DNA from: Rhodospirillales bacterium
GTDB taxonomy: Bacteria > Pseudomonadota > Alphaproteobacteria > Acetobacterales > Acetobacteraceae
Assembly: GCA_947460455.1 (NCBI GenBank)
Contig: CANHKG010000021.1
Coordinates: 1-34,333 of the forward strand
DNA length: 34,333 bases
Direction: 5' to 3'
Every line of letters begins with the position of its first letter. The first letter of the stretch is position 1. The notes below the pieces were generated by a model. It saw nothing but the letters and a program-made list of their open reading frames with translations. It was not told where the DNA came from and made no database searches. Both the position numbers and the translations under genes were made by a program. This document shows positions 1-7,480 of the stretch, piece by piece.

Positions 1-629
1 AGGCGAACCTTCGAGGTCTCCAGAGCCGGGGACATCGCGCCGAGGCGAACCTTGGAGGCTTCCAGGGCCGGGCTCATCGCACCGAGGCGAACCTTGGAGG
101 CTTCCAGAGCGGGGCTCATCGCACCGAGGCGAACCTTCGAGGTCTCCAGAGCCGGGCTCATCGCGCCGAGGCGAACCTTGGAGGCTTCCAGAGCCGGGCT
201 CATCGCGCCGAGACGAACCTTCGGGGCTTCCAGGGCCGGGGACATCGCGCCGAGACGCACCTTCGAGGTTTCCAGCGCCGGGCTCATCGCACCGAGGCGA
301 ACCTTCGAGGCCTCCAGAGCCGGGCTCATCGCACCGAGGCGAACCTTCGAGGTCTCAAGAGCCGGGGACATCGCGCCGAGACGAACCTTGGAGGTCTCCA
401 GAGCGGGGCTCATCGCGCCGAGACGCACCTTCGAGGTCTCCAGAGCCGGGCTCATCGCACCGAGGCGAACCTTGGAGGTCTCCAGCGCCGGGCTCATCGC
501 ACCGAGGCGAACCTTCGGGGTCTCCAGCGCCGGGCTCATCGCGCCGAGGCGAACCTTCGGGGTCTCCAGAGCGGGGCTCATCGCGCCGAGGCGAACCTTC
601 GGGGTCTCCAGCGCCGGGCTCATCGCGCC
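1..629 (-). repeat. 42-bp tandem repeat array (about 15 copies)
   Basis: Head-to-tail 42-bp units without spacers fill this stretch and continue past the window edge. Neighbouring copies differ at roughly one to six positions, mostly third codon positions of the minus-strand gene. Because 42 is divisible by three, several frames stay open through the array, including a spurious plus-strand frame at 52-702. Copy number is likely to vary between strains by slippage or recombination. Confidence 0.95.
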
Positions 630-674
630 GAGGCGAACCTGGGAAACGGCAGCGTCGTTGGTGCGGATGGTCAT
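1..674 (-). CDS. 14-residue tandem-repeat protein, unknown function (partial, 3' end off window)
   Basis: The gene begins with ATG at 674 and is still open at the left edge. A 15-residue non-repeat start (MTIRTNDAAVSQVRL) is followed by 14 complete copies, and a 15th lacking its last codon, of the unit GAMSPALE[T/A][S/P]KVRL. Only repeat residues 9 and 10 vary. All other differences between the 42-bp units are silent in this frame: GGC/GGT, GCT/GCG/GCC, AGC/TCC, CCC/CCG, CTG/CTT, GAG/GAA, GTT/GTG and CGC/CGT. An AGAGGG ribosome binding site lies 8 nt upstream. No signal peptide or membrane segment is visible. The repeat has one Gly, one Pro and two basic residues and no Cys or aromatic residue. 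I do not recognise the family. A structural or surface repeat protein, or a multi-core peptide precursor, are guesses only. The nearest gene on the right is tldD, about 500 bp away. Confidence 0.8.
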   Translation of the reverse strand, partial: MTIRTNDAAVSQVRLGAMSPALETPKVRLGAMSPALETPKVRLGAMSPALETPKVRLGAMSPALETSKVRLGAMSPALETSKVRLGAMSPALETSKVRLGAMSPALETSKVRLGAMSPALEASKVRLGAMSPALETSKVRLGAMSPALEAPKVRLGAMSPALEASKVRLGAMSPALETSKVRLGAMSPALEASKVRLGAMSPALEASKVRLGAMSPALETSKVR

Positions 675-759
675 GACGGAAACCCTCTCGTGCTTGGGAT
701 GAGGCAGCGTGGTGGCCGCCCGTTCTGTGAGATCGCTTATCGCTCCTGATCCGCAGCCA

Positions 760-773
760 GACGTATTCACGTC
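760..773. promoter_or_regulatory. Inverted repeat GACGT-N4-ACGTC next to the CtrA-type box
   Basis: A perfect 5-bp inverted repeat (GACGT ATTC ACGTC) directly abuts the CtrA-like box on its gene-proximal side, about 86-99 bp upstream of the repeat-protein start. It could be a second operator or chance. No regulator can be assigned from sequence. Confidence 0.3.
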
Positions 774-789
774 GTTAAGACGGCGTTAA
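774..789 (-). promoter_or_regulatory. Candidate CtrA box upstream of the repeat-protein gene
   Basis: Read on the minus strand the sequence is TTAA-CGCCGTC-TTAAC, an exact match to the alphaproteobacterial CtrA consensus TTAA-N7-TTAAC. It lies 100-115 bp upstream of the repeat-protein start and points toward it. A further half site TTAACG is at 810-815. In Rhodospirillales-type bacteria CtrA mainly controls motility, chemotaxis and late cell-cycle genes. Control of this gene is an inference, and no convincing -10 element was found. Confidence 0.5.
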
Positions 790-1095
790 TACGATCCGTG
801 AACGCCGATTTAACGAATGTGAACGAATTACTGCGGACCCGTTCCACACAGTGCAGCATCCCTTCGCATCACGCACGGCCTACGCGAAAAAGATCAACGA
901 AATCCGTCCCTTGCCAGCAAACGCATCGTTGGCGAGACAACATCCCAATCCTGACCCGCATTGGCTAAAAAAGAATTGATTTTCGAATCTTGTTACGCTG
1001 TTGCGGCATCGTGAGAACCGCACACGCCTCGCATCGCGAAATCCGCGGGATTCCGCGCGAGCGCCGCGTCATTTTTGCACCATCATAAACGCGGC

Positions 1096-1117
1096 AGGGG
1101 GCCCCGAAGGACCCCCT
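1096..1117 (-). terminator. Hairpin downstream of tldD
   Basis: An AGGGGG/CCCCCT stem of six pairs, extended by two more after a mismatch, lies 60 bp beyond the tldD stop codon. It is followed on the minus strand by only a weak T-rich run, so it is a plausible but imperfect intrinsic terminator for the operon ending in tldD. Confidence 0.45.
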
Positions 1118-1176
1118 GAAACCTTACAAATTCACGGCAGATTGAAAGGTTTAACGGTGCCCTGCACCCACCGCCG

Positions 1177-2619
1177 TCACGCCGCGGTGCCACCCACCAC
1201 CAGCCCGCCGATCCGCATCGTCGGCTGGCCCACCCCCACGGGAACCCCCTGCCCGCTCTTGCCGCAGGTGCCGATCCCCGGGTCCAGCGCCATGTCGTTG
1301 CCCACCAGCTCCACCTTGGTCAGCGCATCCGGCCCGTTGCCGATCAGTGTGGCCCCCTTCACCGGCGCGCCCACCTTGCCGTCCTCGATCAGGTAGGCCT
1401 CGCTGGCCGAGAACACGAACTTGCCAGAGGTGATGTCCACCTGCCCGCCGCCGAAGTTCACGGCATACAGCCCCTTCTTCACCGAGCGGATCACGTCTTC
1501 CGGCGTTGCCTGGCCGCCCAGCATCACCGTGTTGGTCATGCGCGGCATCGGCGCGTGGGCATAGCTCTGCCGCCGCCCGTTCCCGGTGGGGCGCACCCCC
1601 ATCAGCCGCGCGTTCAGCCGGTCCTGCAGGAACCCGGTCAGGATGCCATCCTCGATCAGCGTGGTGCGCCCGGTGGGCGTGCCCTCGTCATCCACCGTCA
1701 GGCTGCCGCGCCGGTCGGCGAGCGTGCCGTCATCCACCACCGTCACCCCCGGGGAGGCGATGCGCTGCCCCATCAGCCCGGAAAACGCGGAGGTTTTCTT
1801 GCGGTTGAAGTCGCCTTCCAGCCCATGCCCGATCGCCTCGTGCAGCAGGATGCCCGGCCAGCCGGCGCCCAGCACCACCGCCATCTCGCCCGCCGGCGCC
1901 GGCACGCTCTCCAGGTTCACCAGCGCCTGGCGCAGCGCCTCGTCCACCGCCGCGCGCCAGGTTTCCGGCGCCACCATCCGCTCATAGGAAATGCGCCCCC
2001 CGGTGCCGAAGCTGCCGGTCTCGCGCCGCCCATCCACTTCCACCACCACGGAAACGTTGATCCGCACCAGCGGCCGCAAATCCGCCACCCGCGTGCCATC
2101 GGCGCGGATGATCTGCACCGCCTGCCATTCGCCGGAGAGCGAGGCCATCACCTGCTTCACGCGGCTGTCCTTGCCGCGGGCATAGGCGTCGATCTCCGCC
2201 AGCACGCCGGTGCGCTTGCCGAAATCCATGCCCGACAGCGGATTGGCATCGGAATACAGCCGACGGTTGGTCCCGGCCGGGGGCTCCGCCGCCACGCCGG
2301 AATGGCCGGAGGCCACGGCGGAGACGGTCGCCGCCGCCCGCTTCAGCGCGTCCTCGGTCAGCTCCCCGGCATGGGCATAGCCCGTCGCCTCGCCGGCCAC
2401 CGCCCGCAGCCCGAAGCCCAGCGAGGTATCGAACCCGGCGGCGCGGATGCGCCCGTCATCCAGGCTGATGCTCTCGCTCTCGCGGTATTCCAGGAACAGC
2501 TCGCCGTCGTCGGCATTCGCCAGCGCATCCCGCGTCAGCCGCTCGGCCGCGTCCAGCCCCAGCGTCGCCCCCTCGCGGGCAAAGAACAGCGCGTCCGTCA
2601 CGGCCAAGGGAGAGTTCAT
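1177..2619 (-). CDS. tldD: Metalloprotease TldD
   Basis: A 480-residue protein, the usual length of TldD. TldD and its partner TldE/PmbA form a zinc metalloprotease that unfolds and trims small peptides, including microcin B17 precursor and CcdA antitoxin in E. coli. The zinc motif HEAIGH is at residues 260-265 within a GILLHEAIGHGLEGDF context. The conserved C-terminal GTCGKSGQG segment carries the Cys expected to complete zinc binding. The N-terminal half matches the TldD substrate-binding domain. The start at 2619 has an AGAGGA ribosome binding site and lies 13 bp after the ctaA stop, so the two are probably co-transcribed. The tldE partner is not in this window. In other systems TldD/E mature ribosomally made peptides, which is worth noting beside the repeat protein on the left, but no link is shown. 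Confidence 0.95.
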   Translation of the reverse strand: MNSPLAVTDALFFAREGATLGLDAAERLTRDALANADDGELFLEYRESESISLDDGRIRAAGFDTSLGFGLRAVAGEATGYAHAGELTEDALKRAAATVSAVASGHSGVAAEPPAGTNRRLYSDANPLSGMDFGKRTGVLAEIDAYARGKDSRVKQVMASLSGEWQAVQIIRADGTRVADLRPLVRINVSVVVEVDGRRETGSFGTGGRISYERMVAPETWRAAVDEALRQALVNLESVPAPAGEMAVVLGAGWPGILLHEAIGHGLEGDFNRKKTSAFSGLMGQRIASPGVTVVDDGTLADRRGSLTVDDEGTPTGRTTLIEDGILTGFLQDRLNARLMGVRPTGNGRRQSYAHAPMPRMTNTVMLGGQATPEDVIRSVKKGLYAVNFGGGQVDITSGKFVFSASEAYLIEDGKVGAPVKGATLIGNGPDALTKVELVGNDMALDPGIGTCGKSGQGVPVGVGQPTMRIGGLVVGGTAA

Positions 2620-2632
2620 CGGACTGTATCCT

Positions 2633-3685
2633 CTATAGAGTGCTCGCCCGGCCGCGCAGCCGGTCCAGCGCCACCAGCGCCGCCGTCAAAACCACCACGG
2701 CCACCGCCTGGTGCAGCGTGCCCAGGCCGACAGGCACAACATGCACCAAGGTGGCGATGCCCAGGCCATATTGCACCCCCACCGTGCCGGCCAGCCCCAG
2801 CAGCACCGGCCGCGCCGCGCTGTGCCAGCCGGCCAGCAGCGTGCCCAGCGCCAGCAGCAGCGTGGCGGTGGCCAGCAGCCGGTGGTTGAACTGCACGGCG
2901 GCCACGTTCTCGGTCCAGTTCAGCCAGAACGGCGCCAGCTTCCCATAGCCCTCCGGCACCAGCCGCCCGTCCATCAGGGGAAAGGTGTTGTAGTCGAACC
3001 CCGCCTTAAGCCCGGCCACGAAGCCCCCGGCCAGGATCGCCAGCGCCGCCACCGCCACCGTGCCCCGCGCCAGGCGCCGCACCAGGGGGGGAACCTCGAT
3101 CGGCTCGGCCCGCAGCAACTCCAGCGCCGTCCACAGCAGCGCCGCATACAACACCAGCGCCAGGCCGAGATGCACCACCAGCCGATAGGGGGAAACCGCG
3201 GTGGAGTCCGGCTGGAAGCCGGAGGCGACCATGATCCAGCCCACCACGCCCTGCAGCCCACCCAGCACGAACAGCCCCAGCAGCCGCGGCAGCAACCGCC
3301 GCGGCACCGCGCCGCGCCACCACAGCCAGGCCAGCGGCACGATGAAGGCCAGCCCGATCAGCCGTCCCCACAGCCGGTGGCCCCATTCCAGCCAGAAGAT
3401 CTCCTTGAACCCGTCCAGCCCAAAGCCCTTGTTCACCAGCTGGTACTGCGGGATCGTCCGGTACAGCTCGTACAGCCGGTTCCACTCCGCGTCCGACAGC
3501 GGCGGCAGAATGCCGCGGATCGGCGCCCATTCCATGATGGAAAGGCCAGACCCGGTCAGCCGCGTGGCGCCGCCCAGGGCCACCATCACCAGGATCATGC
3601 CGCACAGGAAGAACAGCCAGTTCGCCACCGCACGCCGGTTGCGCGCAGCAGCCTCGTCGGGCGAAAGGGGGGCATCGAAGGGCAT
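2633..3685 (-). CDS. ctaA: Heme A synthase (COX15/CtaA)
   Basis: Inner-membrane enzyme that oxidises the C8 methyl of heme O to a formyl group, giving heme A for aa3-type cytochrome oxidase. The 350-residue protein has about eight hydrophobic segments and the four expected histidines: His103 in WGHRLWGR, His172 in VVHLGLAL, His268 in FNHRLLA and His325 in LHQAVAV. The proteobacterial COX15-type marker GLSIMEWAPIRG follows the first membrane segment. I chose ATG 3685 (MPFDAPLSPDE) because an upstream in-frame start would overlap the thioesterase gene and lacks homology-like sequence. The gene sits 47 bp after the thioesterase stop and 13 bp before tldD. No other cytochrome oxidase genes are nearby. 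Confidence 0.94.
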   Translation of the reverse strand: MPFDAPLSPDEAAARNRRAVANWLFFLCGMILVMVALGGATRLTGSGLSIMEWAPIRGILPPLSDAEWNRLYELYRTIPQYQLVNKGFGLDGFKEIFWLEWGHRLWGRLIGLAFIVPLAWLWWRGAVPRRLLPRLLGLFVLGGLQGVVGWIMVASGFQPDSTAVSPYRLVVHLGLALVLYAALLWTALELLRAEPIEVPPLVRRLARGTVAVAALAILAGGFVAGLKAGFDYNTFPLMDGRLVPEGYGKLAPFWLNWTENVAAVQFNHRLLATATLLLALGTLLAGWHSAARPVLLGLAGTVGVQYGLGIATLVHVVPVGLGTLHQAVAVVVLTAALVALDRLRGRASTL

Positions 3686-3732
3686 GGCCCAGCATATAGG
3701 TGCGATGCCCGCCCCGACAGGGGGCGCCGCCC

Positions 3733-4254
3733 CTACTTCGGTGCCGGCATCGCGATCCGCCGGCCCACCCACTCCGGCCGCGCCACGCGCGCATGCGCCG
3801 CCTGCGCCGCCTCGATCCGCGCCCGCACGTCATCCGGCCACGGCACCACGCGGCGAATGTTCAGGTCCACATGCAGGTACATCAGCTCCTGCGTCGCCGC
3901 GCGCTTGCCGTCGTGCAGCCGGTACATCTCATGCGCCAGGTGCACCCGCTTGGCATCCACGCCCATCACCCAGGTCACCACCCGGGCCTTTTCGCCCAGC
4001 AGCAGCTCCGCCTCGTACATGTTGTGCGATTCCGCCGCGAAGGTGCCGCACCCCGCCCGCGCCTTGTAGCTGTAGGAGCAGTCGAACACGTCGAAGATCA
4101 GGTCCGTCGCCAGGTCGAACGCCACCGTATAGTAGGCGAGGTTCATGTGGTTGTTGCCGTCGATCCACGACGGCTGAACTTCCACCTCGCCGCTGTCGAA
4201 CGGCGCCGCCCAGTGGCCGATCGTGGCCCGCGGATCAATCACAGTGTCGTTCAA
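3733..4254 (-). CDS. Hotdog-fold thioesterase
   Basis: A 173-residue protein of the 4HBT-type acyl-CoA thioesterase group. The active-site-like segment WIDGNNHMNLAYY is at residues 30-42, with Asn34-Asn35-His36-Met37-Asn38 as the core. Relatives are often linked to carnitine or beta-ketoacid metabolism, but the acyl substrate cannot be read from the sequence. The start is TTG at 4254, overlapping the stop of the upstream hydrolase gene (TTGA). It is supported by GGAGG five nt upstream. A GTG at 4242 is less well placed. The overlap implies translational coupling with the metallo-hydrolase, so the two may act on the same thioester. Confidence 0.85.
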   Translation of the reverse strand: MNDTVIDPRATIGHWAAPFDSGEVEVQPSWIDGNNHMNLAYYTVAFDLATDLIFDVFDCSYSYKARAGCGTFAAESHNMYEAELLLGEKARVVTWVMGVDAKRVHLAHEMYRLHDGKRAATQELMYLHVDLNIRRVVPWPDDVRARIEAAQAAHARVARPEWVGRRIAMPAPK

Positions 4255-5069
4255 GCCACCCTCCAGGTCTCGCCGTCATCGGTCGCGCGGCCTTCCTCGC
4301 GCAGCTTCTCCAGATGCGCAATCACCGTACGCTGCGCCGCCGGCACCAGCTTGGGGTCCAGGTTGAGGTACAGCGCCTGCACCAGCCCCAGCGTGGTGCG
4401 CGGCCCCGCCGCCAACGCATTGGCGATCGCCGCCTCGCGCTGCGCCCGGTGCGCCAGCAGGGCGCGCGCGAACGGCATCGGGTCCGCCACCATCGGCCCA
4501 TGGCCCGGCAGGTAAACCGTGTCCGTGCGCGCCAGCATCAGGCGCATGCTCTCGAAATACGCCTTCATGTTCCCGTGCGGCGGGCTGACGATGCTGGTGG
4601 ACCAGCTCATGATGTGATCCGCCGTGAACACCACCCCGTCGCGCGCGAAGCACAGATGGTCGCTGGCATGGCCCGGCGTATGGATCGCCGTCCACCCCGC
4701 CACCACATCCCCATCATGCACCGCCACATCCGGCGTGTGCGTCGGCTCCTGGCTGGCATGGAAGCTCCACACCTTGGCCCCGCACGCCGCGCGCAGCCCC
4801 GCCACCGCGCCCAGATGGTCCGCATGGGTGTGGGACAGCACGATGCGCGCCACCCGCCCCCCGGTCGCAGCCATGATATGGCCCACATGCGCCGCATCCT
4901 CCGGCCCGGGATCAAGCACGGTGAACCCGTCCTCCCCCTCAATCAGGTAGGTATTGGTGCCGCGATAGGTGAACGGGCCGGGATTGTCGGCCACGATGCG
5001 CCCGATCCCCGGCAGCACCGGCAGCACCTGGCCGCGCGGCGGCACGGGCTCGGTCAGAAAGGCAGCCAT
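4251..5069 (-). CDS. Metallo-beta-lactamase-fold hydrolase (LACTB2-like)
   Basis: A 272-residue MBL-fold enzyme. The zinc motif HTHADH is at residues 80-85. Further ligands are His134 in TPGHASDH, Asp151-His152 in FTADHIMSW, and the His in YLPGHGP. The C-terminal 70 residues look like the winged-helix tail (BLACT_WH) of LACTB2-type proteins. Family members hydrolyse thioesters or act as nucleases, so the reaction is uncertain. The ribosome binding site AGGGGG is six nt before ATG 5069. The gene follows the glycosyltransferase by 34 bp and overlaps the thioesterase by four bases. Confidence 0.9.
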   Translation of the reverse strand: MAAFLTEPVPPRGQVLPVLPGIGRIVADNPGPFTYRGTNTYLIEGEDGFTVLDPGPEDAAHVGHIMAATGGRVARIVLSHTHADHLGAVAGLRAACGAKVWSFHASQEPTHTPDVAVHDGDVVAGWTAIHTPGHASDHLCFARDGVVFTADHIMSWSTSIVSPPHGNMKAYFESMRLMLARTDTVYLPGHGPMVADPMPFARALLAHRAQREAAIANALAAGPRTTLGLVQALYLNLDPKLVPAAQRTVIAHLEKLREEGRATDDGETWRVA

Positions 5070-5103
5070 TCACATCCCCCTTGGTCTGGTCCAGCCACAC
5101 CCG

Positions 5104-6648
5104 TCATCCCTTTCGGGCATACACCCTATAGCGCCCATGCCGCCCCACCTCCACGTAGTGGGACCACACCTCGGCGAACAGCGGATGCCGGCTGAAATAG
5201 GCCTCCAGGCTGAACGCCTCCCCGCCACATTCCGGGATCGCCGCCATCTCGTCCAGCACCACCGCCGCCGGCGGCGCGCGGGCGAAATCCTCGGCCACGG
5301 TGCGATACACAAAGAACTCCGGCCGCCCCATCTCCCAGGTCTCGCGATAGCGCCGCCCATCGGCCGGGCAATCCTGGTAGGCACCCTCCAGCAGCCAGAT
5401 GTTCATGGTCCGCAGCGTCATCCGCGCGCGGGCATAGTTCAGCGCCGGGTAGATCGGCGCAATGCCCGGCGACAGCACCAGCACCCGCTCCCCCTCGGCA
5501 TGCTCGCGCAGCATCCGCGTCAGCGCATAGGCATCCGATTGCCGCCAGCCCAACTGGTTCCACGGCGCCTCGCCCTCAGCCACCAGATACAGCACGAACA
5601 GCCAGCCCAACCCCGCCGCCACCCGCACCGGGCGCCCCGCCCCCAGCCCATCCAACCACCGCGCCGCCAGCACCACCGCCAGCGCACAGGCGAACAGCTC
5701 GATCGGCATGATGTGGTACGACCAGCCCTTGTGCTGCGCCAGCGCGGAGGCCAGCGCCCCCAGCCCCGCCAGCGCCAGCACCCGCGCCAACGCGCCCCCC
5801 CACAGGAAAGCCACCACCACCAGCGACAGCAGGAACGCCACCACCGTGCCCATCCGCGGGATCAGCAGCAGCGAAAGCGGCGTCTGCCCGCCATTGGCCA
5901 GGTAGTAATCCAGCACCATCGGCACCACCGCGCCGAGATAGTCCGGGAACAGCAAAGGCAGGCTCGCCAGATACACCGCCCACACCGCCGCCATAGCCCA
6001 GGGCACGGGATCGCGCAGCGCCGCCCCCAGCCCCCGCCGCCGCACCACCAGCACCGCCAGCTCCACCAGCGCCGGCACCGCCAGGAAATGCGGCTTCAGC
6101 GCGAACCCCACCCCCGCCACCACCGCCGCCAGCACCGCGCGCCGCGGCACCTCCCCCTGCATCCGCCGGGCCGCCGCCAGCAGGTAAGGCAACGCCATCG
6201 CCGCCATCAGCGTCTCGCGCTGGCCGAAATCATACCCCGCGCCGAACACCACCAGCCCCGGCAGCACATCCAGCACCGCCCGCTCCACCCGCCCTTCCGC
6301 CGCCCGGTCGCGCACCAGCAGCGCCAGCCGCCACAGCGCGAAGCCCAGCGCCACCAGGCACAGCTGCAGCGCCGCCACCCCGCCCAGCCCCGTTACCCGC
6401 GCCACCCCCGCCGGCAGCAGGTTCAGCACGAACACCAGCGGCGGGTTCACGTCGATCAGGTCCACATACAGCTTCTCGCCCGCCAGCCAGCGCTCGGCGA
6501 AACTCAGCACCGCCGCCACGTCGTGGTTCACCGGCGGCAGCAGCAGCACCGGCAGGAACACCAAGGCCGGCAACAGCGCCGGCCAGGCGCGCGCCACCGC
6601 ACGCAGCCATGCGCGCCCGGCCATGGAAGCGGGAGGAGCAAGGGACAT
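5104..6648 (-). CDS. Multi-spanning membrane glycosyltransferase (GT-C type, ArnT/GT39-like)
   Basis: A 514-residue integral membrane protein with about ten hydrophobic segments from residue 21 to about 390, then a soluble C-terminal domain of about 110 residues. This is the plan of GT-C enzymes that use polyprenyl-phosphate sugars. The first periplasmic loop carries His42-Asp43 (PPVNHDVAAV) and then YVDLIDVNPP, matching the acidic catalytic loop of this class. No donor or acceptor can be assigned. I chose ATG 6648, preceded by AGAGGGGG. ATG 6624 is an alternative that would remove eight residues. It is divergent from the methyltransferase (88 bp apart), and heads the minus-strand series running to tldD. 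With the ArnC-like and SMR-like genes opposite, it fits as the final transferase of a lipid-linked sugar pathway. Confidence 0.8.
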   Translation of the reverse strand: MSLAPPASMAGRAWLRAVARAWPALLPALVFLPVLLLPPVNHDVAAVLSFAERWLAGEKLYVDLIDVNPPLVFVLNLLPAGVARVTGLGGVAALQLCLVALGFALWRLALLVRDRAAEGRVERAVLDVLPGLVVFGAGYDFGQRETLMAAMALPYLLAAARRMQGEVPRRAVLAAVVAGVGFALKPHFLAVPALVELAVLVVRRRGLGAALRDPVPWAMAAVWAVYLASLPLLFPDYLGAVVPMVLDYYLANGGQTPLSLLLIPRMGTVVAFLLSLVVVAFLWGGALARVLALAGLGALASALAQHKGWSYHIMPIELFACALAVVLAARWLDGLGAGRPVRVAAGLGWLFVLYLVAEGEAPWNQLGWRQSDAYALTRMLREHAEGERVLVLSPGIAPIYPALNYARARMTLRTMNIWLLEGAYQDCPADGRRYRETWEMGRPEFFVYRTVAEDFARAPPAAVVLDEMAAIPECGGEAFSLEAYFSRHPLFAEVWSHYVEVGRHGRYRVYARKG

Positions 6649-6736
6649 GCCCCCTCTTAGTCCCGCCACGCCCCATCCGAAACAGCCCGCCCCGCCCCCC
6701 CTGCGCGCAACCGCCGATCTGTGCCAAACACACGCC

Positions 6737-7480
6737 ATGGAGCCCGCCGAATACCGCCTGATGGACCAGGCCGAGGCCGGCATGTGGTGGTACCGCGCCC
6801 TGCATGCCCGCATCGCCGACGCACTGCGCGCCACACACGGCCGCGTGCTGGATGCCGGCTGCGGCACCGGTGGCCTGCTCGCCCGCCTCAGCGCCAACCC
6901 GGCGCTCGACCTCCACGGCCTGGAATACGAGGCCGAGGCCGCCCACCGCGCCGCGCAGAAATCCGGCGCCCGCATCGTTCGCGGCAGCATCAACGCCCTG
7001 CCCTTCGCCGATGCCAGCTTCGCCGCGGTGGTGAGCGCGGACGTGCTCTGCCACGCCGCCGTCGATCCCCAGGCGGCGCTGGCCGAACTCCGCCGCGTGC
7101 TCGCCCCCGGCGGCCTGCTCATCCTCAACATGCCGTCGTACCAGTGGCTCATGAGCGCGCATGACCGCCAGGTGCACAACGCCCGCCGCACCACCGCCAC
7201 CGCCCTGGCCCGCGACCTCCAGCAGGCCGGCTTCGCCCAGCCCCGCGCCCGCTACTGGAACACCCTGCTGCTCCCGCTCATGATCCTGCAACGCAAGCTG
7301 CTCAACAGATTGGGGAAGAACGGGGGCAACCACGGCGAAACCGTGTCCGACGTCGCCGCGTTTCCGCCCCTCGTCGATGCCACATTCCACGCGCTCACCG
7401 AGCTCGAGCGCCACCTGCCCGTTCCGCTGCCCGCCGGCGGCTCGGTCCTGGCCACCGCCCGCAAGCCGGAGAACCCATGA
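6737..7480 (+). CDS. SAM-dependent class I methyltransferase
   Basis: A 247-residue protein with SAM-binding motif I VLDAGCGTGG at residues 37-46, an acidic residue ending strand 2 (LEYEAEAA), and motif IV-like VVSADVLCHAAV followed by LAPGGLLILNMPSY. This is the Methyltransf_11 pattern. The acceptor is unknown. The start MEPAEYRLMD at 6737 was preferred to an upstream in-frame ATG at 6623 because the latter overlaps the divergent glycosyltransferase and its extra residues are low-complexity. It overlaps the next glycosyltransferase gene by four bases (ATGA), so the product probably modifies the sugar or lipid handled by that enzyme. Confidence 0.85.
   Translation: MEPAEYRLMDQAEAGMWWYRALHARIADALRATHGRVLDAGCGTGGLLARLSANPALDLHGLEYEAEAAHRAAQKSGARIVRGSINALPFADASFAAVVSADVLCHAAVDPQAALAELRRVLAPGGLLILNMPSYQWLMSAHDRQVHNARRTTATALARDLQQAGFAQPRARYWNTLLLPLMILQRKLLNRLGKNGGNHGETVSDVAAFPPLVDATFHALTELERHLPVPLPAGGSVLATARKPENP

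Larger units (their letters stand above)
675..1176. other. Intergenic region between the repeat-protein gene and tldD
   Basis: About 500 bp without a convincing gene. It is less G+C-rich than its surroundings, with an A/T-rich stretch around 965-990, which fits a promoter region. It holds the ribosome binding site, CtrA-type box and inverted repeat of the repeat-protein gene, and the 3' hairpin of tldD. A plus-strand frame at 1001-1396 overlaps tldD antisense and is not credible as a gene. Confidence 0.6.

Noticed and set aside
1-630. CRISPR-like appearance of the regular 42-bp repeats
   Set aside because: The units are directly contiguous with no unique spacers, are not palindromic, and keep a protein frame. 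No cas gene is present.
52-702. Plus-strand 216-codon frame through the repeat array
   Set aside because: It lacks a good ribosome binding site, and substitutions between repeats change its residues (for example GLI to GDI), while they are silent on the minus strand. It is a shadow of the minus-strand gene.
1001-1396. 131-codon plus-strand frame near the left end
   Set aside because: Its second half is antisense to tldD, its start lies in A/T-rich promoter-like DNA, and the protein shows no recognisable pattern.
6649-7200. Upstream extension of the membrane glycosyltransferase frame to 7200
   Set aside because: The extra 184 codons are antisense to the methyltransferase gene, which has clear motifs. 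The hydrophobic start of the real protein is at 6648.
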